This document shows, piece after piece, positions 11,892 to 22,400 of a DNA stretch of 64,000 nucleotides (position 1 is its first letter; each line of letters begins with the position of its first letter). Both the position numbers and the translations under genes were made by a program. This stretch comes from Bactrocera neohumeralis. Its lineage: Eukaryota > Arthropoda > Insecta > Diptera > Tephritidae. The DNA lies in contig NC_065923.1 of the NCBI RefSeq assembly GCF_024586455.1, positions 48,492,264-48,556,263 on the forward strand, read 5' to 3'. The notes below the pieces were generated by a model. That model searched no databases. It was given only the letters and a program-made list of their open reading frames with translations, and had not been told where the DNA came from.

Positions 11892-12433
11892 AACGCCACC
11901 GCTACTGGTACTACAGGCACCGGCATCGAAATGCAGCACCTCGACACCGGTGGCGCGGCGTATGGCGGCCACGAGTGCGTTTGCTTGTACGCGCTGCGAC
12001 TGCGGCAAGGATGTGTGTGCGCAGCGAACCGATCGCCGATCGCTGGCGCGGCGGACGCGGCTGGCGTAATTGGAGCGTAACTAGTGCGAAGATTTTTTGG
12101 TTAAGAAGCATTCCTCACTAGATTCAGTTGATCGAGAATAGCGAAAGAGAAAAGTACCGAATCGCGTGAAGACTTGAATGGTGGAATCTCGCGGATATCT
12201 AACAGTACAAAGTGAAAGAAAATATATTATATTCAAAAGTGCCCACAAAAGAATTTTAAGAGATAAAAATACATAACACACACATACAAACATAGCTCAG
12301 CGCATTTGTGCAAAATTATAAATTTATGCATGAGCTGAAAGTGAAAAATAAAAAATTATTCCTCGGTTCCGTAAAAATTCCACCCACATTTGTGTAGTGC
12401 CAAAAATCGACAATCCGCATAAATGAAAATAAA
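11751..12433 (+). promoter_or_regulatory. bin: Probable bin promoter and 5' UTR region
   Basis: This is the sequence directly upstream of the bin start codon. It contains a GTCGCC-type triplet run at about 11850-11905 and a G+C-rich block to about 12065, then turns A+T-rich up to the ATG, as expected of a fly 5' UTR. A TCAGTT initiator-like hexamer is at 12124-12129, but I see no convincing downstream promoter element. The transcription start cannot be fixed. A four-codon upstream frame begins at 12423 and its TGA overlaps the bin ATG (ATGA at 12434-12437). Confidence 0.5.
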
Positions 12434-13482
12434 ATGATCAAAAGCGAAGAAATTATGGATTCCAATGGACATGCGATCGGCCACAATGGCCTCCATCACA
12501 GCACACATTTACCTCATCACAACAGCATATACCGCACCTTGCCATCGAACGTCATATCCACGACGAACTTCACGCCCCTAACATATGCCGATCAAAGCGC
12601 CTTGCTGCGTATGCCACAGGAGTCACCCGAACTGCAGGAGGAGAAACCCGATCTCAATTATCTCGATCGCAAATACTACGCGACCATGATGACGCAGCAG
12701 CAGCCGGTGCACGTCTCGGAGGCTGCGTCCTATGGTCTTACATCATTGCACACTATGTGTTCCTCGCCGCATCCGAACAATGAGAATGACATTGGCATGC
12801 TGATGCCGTTATCACCCAATTCATCACCGCACAATGAGGGTGGTCTCAAAGTGCCGTCGGATGGTGAGCTGCAGCAATACGCCGCCACACAGCAACGCGT
12901 CATCGCCTCGAAAATGGTGGACATGAATTCACATTATACACCGACCATCAAGTATTGTTCGAGCAATACAATTTTCAATACATCCGAATATTTGCCGCAC
13001 AATGAGAGCGAGCAGCCACAGCCGCCACCGCCGTCCGCCGTACCTGTGTCTGCTGCGGTCAGCTCAAGTGATATTTTGACACAATCTCTACAGCGTATGC
13101 CAAATGTCGTCGGTGGTATGTCAACGGTGGCGAGTGCGTCGACGACGCCGTCCGGTGTTATAACCAGTTCGCATAGCGTTTCCGGTCAATTATGTTCCAC
13201 CACCGACACAATGTCCTATTCGAATAGTTCCTCACCGGCTAAGTCGGTGCATAGCGTTCAGAGTGAGACTGGGCAACAACAGCAGTCACAACAGCAGCCG
13301 CAACAACAATCGAATTCGTCATCTTCACAGGAGCTCACACCGCCAGATACGACGAAAAAATCGGGCGCCCGCCGACCAGAGAAGCCCGCATTAAGTTATA
13401 TAAACATGATTGCGATGGCCATTAAGGAATCGCCAACGGGGAAGTTAACGCTTAGTGAAATCTACAGTTTTCTGCAGAAAAG
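12434..13482 (+). CDS. bin: bin coding exon 1
   Basis: It encodes residues 1-349 and the first two bases of codon 350. The exon ends at the donor AAAAG|GTGAGA (13483), so the intron is phase 2. Content is the low-complexity transactivation-type region (PPPP, QQQQ and serine runs near residues 195-310) and the first third of the forkhead domain, stopping after the LTLSEIYSFLQK helix. The continuous frame beyond the donor meets a stop at once (TGA 13484-13486), which supports the splice call. Confidence 0.92.
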
Positions 13483-16400
13483 GTGAGAGAATATTTAAAA
13501 TAAACTTCTTTGAACAACTCTGGCAGGAAAACTCAAAAATGTTCTGGGCAAATTTGTGGCTTTCAATCCTTTTCGGTTATTCTTGAATGGTGGGATGGAT
13601 CTTTTTTAGAATATTCTGGAGCATTTTTGTTTTTGATCTGTTTGGGAAGATGTCAGGGAAAAATAATAAATAAAAGTTGCTCTTGCTCAAATATTTTTTA
13701 AGCACACAATAAAAGTTTTTTTTTTGACAAAAATTAAAAAAATGAAAAAAAAAAAATTTGGAAGCAGAGTATGAGTTTAAGTTTTGTTTTACTGTATGAC
13801 CTTTCTCGTAAAAATCAAAAAAAAATTAAAAATTTATTTTTCACCTAAAGTGGCAACGTCGAAGCTATAATGATCTTTACGGTTGCTTTTCTTGTGGCAA
13901 AACGGTTTTTTATCCATCTTGGTGCGATTTGAACAGTTTGTTCGAAGATTGCAGGTCCAGGGCAATAATTATGCTAAATTTTGGTGAAGATATCTTCCCA
14001 AAAAAATGATTTTCGATACATGGTCAATGATTTTGATCGATCATTTCGTATGATTCAATAATGTGTCAATATTCAGCGTTTTCGATGTGTGAGCAGTTTT
14101 ATGGAAAATAAAAGACGTATACAATCCGACTAGTTCGCGTATATACAGACTGACGGACAGACATGGCTACATCGACTTAGTTCGTCATACTGATCATTTA
14201 TATGTACAAGTATCATATATACTTTAGAGGGTTTACGATGTTTTCTTGTGGGTGTTACAAGTTTTCGACATATTAAAATGGAAGTTATTGCATTTCTTGT
14301 TACCTGAGGAATGTCTTTGACAATATTGCCAATATTGACAATTTATTGTAAAATTTGACATTTTTGATGATATGCGTACCCAGAATGTATTCAAATACGA
14401 ACGCAATTTTTGTTGTTTACAGTAACTTAAAATGTTCTTCTCGACCAAAAAATTGAATTAAATTGCAAAAGTTTTCGCGCCATTATGTTTTACAGCTTGC
14501 GGCGCGGATTAACTCATCAAGAGTGCACATATGAACTTAATTCAATTTTTGAAGATGAAGCTCCATCAAGAACCAGGTCTATCGATGGTATGATGAATTG
14601 CAAATCACTCCAAAACGAATTTCGGGAAAGTCCTCCAAAATTAGTTGTTCAGAAGACTATTGATGATGGGCTCAAAACTAATATAGCAAGTTCGAAATGT
14701 GACCTATCGTGCGATGGAGACAATTTGAGGAATTAGTGGGACTAGCATACGTTCAATATTGCGTAAACATTTGACTGTAAAAAATAAAAATTTGTTTACG
14801 TTGGATCACACACAATTTGTTATTTGCTAAAAAAAACTCGTAGATTTTCGCGTATGAACCCGAAACTAACCAGCAGTCGACTCTATGGGTAGTTCAAGAT
14901 GAGCCGAATCCACCAAAAGCAGATCGCGCTTGAAGCATTACCAGGCAAATGGTTGCCTGTTTTTTTAACAACTGGACATATCGCAACCATACCACTGGAA
15001 CAACGTAGAATAGGAAATTCTAAGTGGTACGTAATCATTTATTTGCCAGTTGTCCTTCAAGACATCAGGAAAACGAACTACCGATGCTATTTCTTACACA
15101 TCGACCCAAGCAACTGCATTTTGAGCACTCATAACATCGATTAGATGAGTCATCCACCGTATGACTTAATAGGTCAACGTTTTTCGACACCTGCAGAGCT
15201 GGTTGATGCGTTCAAAAGGCATATTTTGGAGATACCTCAATCAGATTGGCAAAAGTGCTTTGCAAATTTGTTCAAACGCATGCAAAAGTGTATAGATCTT
15301 AATGGAGAATATTTTGACAAACAATTTAAATTAAAATTTGTTTTTTTTTTCTCGAATCCTAAAATATAAAACGCAATCCACGTATAAAAGTCAACACGAT
15401 CGGCCGAGCCGTGTAACTTCTGGCTATTCAGCAAATTTACATAATCACTCCGAGGAGACCGTTTTGACTCAATTGAGGATATAAAAGCTGAATCGAAGAA
15501 GGCTCTGAGGATTTTTCCAAGGAGGATTTTTCAAAGTGCTATGATGACTGGAAAATTCGTTGGCATACGTTGGCAGAAGGGGATTACTTTGAAGGAGTTG
15601 AAATGGACAAAATTCACCTTTCAATTTGATCACAATAATACATGTTGTAGAGACATTTATGAAATAGATATATCCAATTGTATAATTTTGTAATTTTGAA
15701 GAACTAATCAGTCTTTCGCTAATAAGGCACCGCGATTAATTTCTATATCTAAATTCATGGATTTGTCCGGGAGTTTCACTGGAACATTAAACCGGTTAGC
15801 TTTTTGAACAGTTGTAGCTTAAGTATTTTTTATCCGTTTTTGAGAGAAAAAAATGCGGAACAAATAAAATATTTTCTTAATTTTCTACATATTTTAATTA
15901 AAATCTTTTTAATTATTTTTTTAAATTAGAAAAAAAATTTAATTGAAAAATTATCATTAAAGTATTTTGCTGAATAGCCTTCTGGATTTTTTTTTGCACT
16001 TCATGTCATCCAACACTGCACCAGTTTTTGCTTCACTAAAGGTGGAATCGATTAAAGCAGCTTTCAAAGATCCTTTGCTGGTTATTTGGTGTCTTCTGAT
16101 TTTTCTCTCTAAATAATCCCACAAATGTTCGATAAGGTTCACATCAGGAGATTGGGCTGGTGTTTTTAATTGCTTTGTGTGTCTTGTAAAATAGCCATTC
16201 CTTAACAATGTGAGCGGGTGTGCTTTGGATCAGTGTCGTGTTGGAAGACAAATGATCCTTCAAGTCCCGAAATGGCCGCACTTTCGTTTAAATTTGATTT
16301 TAAAATATTATAATCATATTTCTTCATTGTATGCTCAATGAATACAAAATTGCCTACTCCTGTTGCTGCCGACCCACCTCCACGTTTTACCGTGGCAGTT

Positions 16401-19400
16401 TATTCCGTGGATCAAGCTCTGTATTTACTTTTCTCCATACTTTTTCATGTTCATCTGAGCCAAAAATATTATAATTACTCTCATCCGAGAAAATAACAGA
16501 AGTCCAGAAATTTCGTGCTCTTTCACAAACTTCAATCTATTTTTTCTGTTAGTGTTGCTTATGAAAAGCTTTTTACGGACATTACAACCATGGTAACCAG
16601 CATCTTACAGCACTGGACGAATATTTTAGGAATCGCAGGTTTAACTAGTCTCATTTTCAATTCCATGCCGGCCAGATCTTTCCTTATTTTTTGTATTCAC
16701 CTCTTTTTTGTATTTTTCTGTTATTTTTTGAATAGTAGAGTTACTGTTATGAGTAATTGTTATTGTAAAAAACACAAAATATATATTTATTTTTTGCAAG
16801 TAATTTGACTTTTTTACGCCCATATATAGTGTATAGTGTGCATGGTATAAGATATACATACCTTTCCAATATGCAAACTGTTGACAGATCTAAAAACAAG
16901 AAAAAACGTTAACTTCGGCTGCACCGAAGCTAATATATCCTTCACAGGTGCATGGAAGCTATATGCTGTAGTAATCCGATCTGAACAACTTTTTCGGAGA
17001 TTATACATATTCCAGGGTCCGGCACTCGAATTAAATTAAAAAAGCCATAAATTCGGTTTGGATAATTATTTTTATTTATTTTAAAGTACAAAATGTGTGA
17101 AAATAATAATAAATTCGGGACCAATTCACTTTTGCTCGATATGTCTACCTTTTGCCTTAACTATGGCCCTGAGACGGTCAAAAAACGAATCGCAAGCTGC
17201 CCGAATGTGACTTGGCGGTATTTTGGCCCACTCACGGACAATGGCTTTCTTCAATATCTCGAGACTGGTGTATTTTTTACTTCGGACCTTGCTCTCCAAA
17301 ATGGCCCAGAGAGAATAATACACTGGATTCGCATCTGGTGACTTCGAGAGCCATTGTGTGGTCGTAATGAAGTTCGGAAAGTTGTTTTTCAGTGATTCTT
17401 GGTTCACTCGCGCTTTGTGAGACGGTGCTGAGTCTTGTTGAAACGTCCATGGCTTGCGACCGAAATGTTTGTTTGCCCACGACTTCAAAGCAGCCTCCAG
17501 AACACTTTCCCGATAATATGTCGCATTTACTTTGACGCCAGGCTCGATGAAAACAATTGGAGAGCGCCCATCTGCGGTGACAGCAGCCCAAACCATTATT
17601 TGTTGCGGGTGCTGCCTCCTGATGACAAACCGATGACTTAGATTCTCGTATGAACGGTCGGTCAAGTAAACCCTATCGTTTTGAGAGTTTACGAATTGCT
17701 CAATTGGAAAAATTTTTTCGTCAGAAAACACAATTTTCGGAATTTGACCGCTTTCGGCCAAGCGAAGCAACTGCTTCGCTCTCTCAAGTCTTACTTGTTG
17801 CTGCTTCGGTGTGAGATCATGGGCCTTTTGGAACTTGTAAAGCTTGACAATGAGCTCATATTTCAATATACGTCGGATGCTGCGGTCGGATGTTTTCAGT
17901 TTTTTAGCTATTTGATTGGCACTTCGTCGTGGATTTCGCTCAAGTCGCTTCTTCACTTTCCGAACCATCTCACGTGACGTTGCAGTCTTTTGATGACCAC
18001 CTCCATGGCGTTTTGCGCTGCTACCAGTATCATTGTAACGAGTGATGGTGCGATAAACAAAAACTTTATTCACATTAAGGTGTTTGAGCTCACGAACAAT
18101 TGCTGGCTGTGATTCTCCAGCTAAATATAAAGCAATCACACTATTACGTTTGAATTCCATCGCTGATCACTTTTTTTTCGTTCACTTTTGGCAAAACGCT
18201 TTTGTACACTTGTGAACAATACTCCGAACTGCATTCAGCAAATTTGTAAATAGCTGATTCCAGTGCGACAGCCGCGCGAACGGTCTAAAGTTGGTTACAC
18301 TTAGAGTGCCGGACCCTGTATTACCTTAAGCAGTAATCCATGTCAAATTTCGTGAAGATACCACGTCAAATGTGAAAGTTTCCATACAAGAACTTGATTC
18401 CGATCTTTCAGTTTGTATGGCAGCTACATGTTATAGTGGTCCGATATCGGCAGTTCTGATAAATGAGCAGCTTCTTGAAGAGAAAATGACGTTTGCAATG
18501 ATATCTTAAAAACTGAATGACTAGTTCGTATACATACAGACGGACAGACAGACAGACAGACGGATATGGCTAAATCGACTCTGCTCAACATACTGATTAT
18601 TTATACATACATATATACTTTATAGGGTCTCCGACGCTTCCTTCTGGGTGTTAAAAACTTCATGACAAACTTAATATACCCTGTTCAGGGTATAATTATC
18701 AGTATAGGATAGGAGCTGAAGAGCCTTAGAGTTAGGAAGAACCGAATTGACTTCTGTTAATTCAGCGGAAATACATGAACCCACAGATACACATAAAGCG
18801 TTATATATATGTACATACATACGCTCATCCGTAAAGGTATATACATATATACATATGTATATGATATCTATGTATATGTATGGACTTTTATTAAAATTAT
18901 TACTCACAAAAATAAATAAACTGGAAGTGGACACACACGTTAAATGGTTTGGGGCAAAGTGGCACCCACGGTGTTTGTGACAACCCCCAATTGTTTACAC
19001 ATAAGCATGCACAAATAAGTAACAACAACAACAATAAGGGAGGGACATTACTGCGAGCGCGCAATTTACATAAAGATTTATTTATTGATTTTGTTAAAAC
19101 TATCGTTTCTTTTTGAGTAAACAATCGAGCAACTGGCGGCGCTCCGGACGGCTTGGACATCCCTCGGTGCACGCAATGGCACGGATATATACATACATAC
19201 ATACATATAAACGCACCGATTTGGCCTTTTCACTTCACTTTAATTTCAGCAATTTGAGAAATTTTAATCACTTTCGAGTATCCATTTAACTTTATGTGTG
19301 AATCACAGCCAGGCATTGGTTGGAAGCACTTGTGTGCCTTGGTATCAGCTAGACGCTTGCCACAACGCTCGCCAGAGTTTAAGTAATCAAAGCTTCAAAT

Positions 19401-22400
19401 TCGGTACCCTCTCAGGTTTCTTGGGAAATAAGCGTTTAGCTTAAATTTCAATTAGGGCGCCATCAAGCACAAGAGTATGTGTGTGTGTGTAATATGTACA
19501 TACATAGGTACCATAAAAACATACATACTTATGTATTTGTAGGGAAGTCGAGTTTAGAGTGAGGGTTACATACATACATACATATAATTATTATTTGCTC
19601 ATTATGAATATTCAGAAATTGAATAATAAGGAACTGAGATCCAACGAAAATGAACAATATTTAGCTCGTTACCTTAGGTTAGGTTAGATTAGGTGGCTGA
19701 TCAAAGATCGCACGTAGTATTGCATGTACATAGTCCTTTGTGAGGCCATAGAAAACAAGAACTCCTGTGTTCGAACTTATAAATTAGCAAAACGTTTAGT
19801 GGCTAATACTAATTGCCACAGGCGTTTAATTTCCACCGCCAGTTCGGTCTGAAGGTATGCGCTCCCAAGTGTTTATGTCTTGACCTCCTAAACGCGGGAC
19901 AGTCAAGAAAGTTGTGTGGAGTTGTTTCCACCTCATCTTCTTCCATACAGTTTCTGCGCATGACGTCTGGTAGGATTCCCAGTCATACTGCGTGGATGCC
20001 AATAGTTCCAAAACTAGGGAGAGGCTGGACTTACTGAGGGCGAAGAGATCACTAGATCTCTTGCGATCGATTTTGTGCTTTTAAGACAGCGCATGTACCG
20101 ATGGTGGACCAGCGCTGGACAAGTTTCCGCGAAGCCTAGCTATAAAGTAGTAGAACACAAGAGGCTACGGGAGCACCGATCCGCTCACATGCCACTGATA
20201 GCGTCTTTTCTTGCTAGCTCATCAGCTTTACAGTTACTTGCGATTCCACTGTGGCCTGCACTTATACCAGTCTTATCACAAAGACACTCTTTGACCTCGA
20301 TACCTTACCATCACCATCCACCCAGGTTAGTTGGTATCGTTTTTTAAAAGGACACTGTTGAACGTTTTGATCAAGAGCAAATGCGAGTCAATTATTTTTT
20401 ATCACGAAATAACATAAAATTTTTATAGAATTTTAGGGCGAAATCCAGGTCTAGCCCTCACTATTCATGTCATTGACGTGTAACCAGTTAATATTGGGAA
20501 ATATAACCACTTCTGTCGATTTTGTCTTTTTTCTACATTCTCTTGAGGGTAAATACCTTTACGTTATGGTCGAGAACAAATGAGATTTTGTTTGCCAAAA
20601 GGATAATCTTATAAGTGAGTTTCTATACGAATTGTTAGGTCCTAACATAAAGATTGCCAAATATAGAACTCTATGTTAAGCTGGGTTATACTGGCCGGCT
20701 GACAAGCTATACATAGACCTACTCATCCTTAGTAATGTCAGACGAAGGTACAATTTAATTTTGATACGTCATCTAGTCCTTTGAACTGCGAAGATCCTAG
20801 ATATTTAAGCCGGCTTCTAGATAATGCTGTACACAAGTATAGGAGGTGTTCCAGCGTCTCTCTCACACCTCATTTCCTGCACTTGCTGGATCTTCGTTAT
20901 TTATGCCCATCCAGGTCGCATGTAACGTCAGTGGGTTGTAACCTCTTATTAAAACAACAACCGTACTGCAGTTCTTTCGAGAAGGTGTGAGTAAAAGGCC
21001 TGCGTGTTTTCTTTTGGGGCTTTTGCTCATGATCTTGCGATCTTGCATCTCCTTAAGTCATTCCATTACGCCTTGATCCCTCTGCCGTAGAAAAAATTTC
21101 ATTTTAAATTTTTTTTAGTGACTTACTTTATGCGTGTAATAGTTCGGTAGCGAGACTGACACTTTTGGCAATCTCATCAACTCTTTCGTTTCGCGGAATT
21201 CCTTTGGGGCTTCAAACTCAGTATATACATATGTATGCATTGCCACTACATCTACTGCGTCCTTGCTTCAAAGGAAATTCTGTGACGCAATTCGAAGTAA
21301 GATTATTACTTTAGTTGCCGCTTGGCTATCGGTGTATACTATATTGACCTTCTTTATGTTGTTTCCTGCGTTGTGAGCTATGAACTCTATGTTGAAAGAC
21401 GACGAATGAAAATCGCAATTGAAGTAAGAATAATGGAAACAAGATTGCGATAAGCAAGACGTTCCAAACCAAGGTATTTTTCTCTATTCAGTCGTACTAG
21501 TTATCGATAATAGTCTAGTGAAGCCAACTCAGTATCTCGAAATCTGAGGCTTAGTGACGCAAACTAATGAAAAATCTTATAAATTATAACAGTAATACTT
21601 GTAGTATTACAGAAAATAGAAGTAACTCCATTACTTTTGGTTTCTGTGAACCAAATACAAAATATGTGGTTTCAGTTATTGATAAGAGAGCAGGGGTGGA
21701 AAGTTGAGATAACTGATTTTTTTTTTTAATTTTTCAGATTCGAATTCTTTCGCGGTCCATATGTGGGTTGGAAAAACTCAGTCAGACATAACCTTAGCCT
21801 AAATGAGTGCTTCAAAAAGTTGCCGAAGAGCATGAGTGTGGGCAAGCCGGGAAAAGGAAATTACTGGACCATCGAACAGAACTCCGCTTATATGTTTGAG
21901 GACGAGGCCAGTTTGCGTAGGCGACCACGGGGTTATCGCTCGAAGCTGAAAGTGAAACCTTACCCGAGCACAAACGGGTTTTACACAACTTCCTCTTATG
22001 ATCCTAGCATGGTGAGCACATTATTTACATACAGACATTAAAACCAAACATATTTAACATTCCATTTTTGCCTTTTTTCAACAGGATAATGCCAATTTCT
22101 ACGCCACACAACCGTATGCCTCCTATGACTACGCTACCAGCAGCGCTGCTGCTACAGCGCCTTTCACGGATTCCTGGAATTCACACGCTGCCCATACACA
22201 GACCCTGCCACAGTATTCAAATATAGCTGCCGCCTCATCGGTTCTGCATGGTGGCAACAACAACAGCGCCACACCGCCCCTGGCGCACACACTGGCCCCC
22301 TCGGCGTTGGTGAGCGGTTCGGGCAGCCCCTCGCATGTTACTTCGGCGGCGCTTCAAAGCTCGAATCCGGGTTTGGATTACGCGACAGCTACCATGGTGG

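Larger units (their letters stand above)
16895..18694 (+). repeat. DINE-like element split by a maT mariner
   Basis: The left part (16895-17012) starts with AACAAGAAAAAACGTTAACT, then a CTTCGG-CTGCA-CCGAAG hairpin. The right part (18319-18694) continues with ACCTTAAGCAGTAATCCATG and ends in TATACCCTGTTCAGGGTATA (18675-18694), a perfect palindrome-like terminus. Between them lies a complete maT mariner. Internal GACA/GACG microsatellite, the terminal hairpin and lack of coding sequence fit the DINE-1/Helentron-associated type of repeat; that class is inferred. Relatives lie at 43324-44000, 47016-49565 and 63765-64000. Confidence 0.75.
13483..21737 (+). other. bin: bin intron 1, TE-filled
   Basis: This 8255-bp intron runs from GTGAGA to TTTTTCAG and interrupts the forkhead domain between the second and third helices. 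It contains a DINE-like piece, a mariner relic, a Tc1-like relic, a full DINE copy carrying a maT mariner, and two minus-strand LINE fragments. All are described separately. Most transposase remnants are either inactive or antisense to bin. Confidence 0.88.

Noticed and set aside
11748..12121. Three overlapping frames of 86-108 codons just upstream of bin
   Set aside because: They arise from the GTC/GCC triplet run, which leaves several frames open; composition is low complexity and there is no known domain.
12124..12129. TCAGTT as the bin initiator
   Set aside because: The hexamer fits an Inr, but no DPE or TATA element is at the right distance, so the start site cannot be fixed.
13486..13701. 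Continuation of bin exon 1 or a 63-codon frame after it
   Set aside because: A stop occurs right after the donor; the later frame has no similarity and lies in intron 1.
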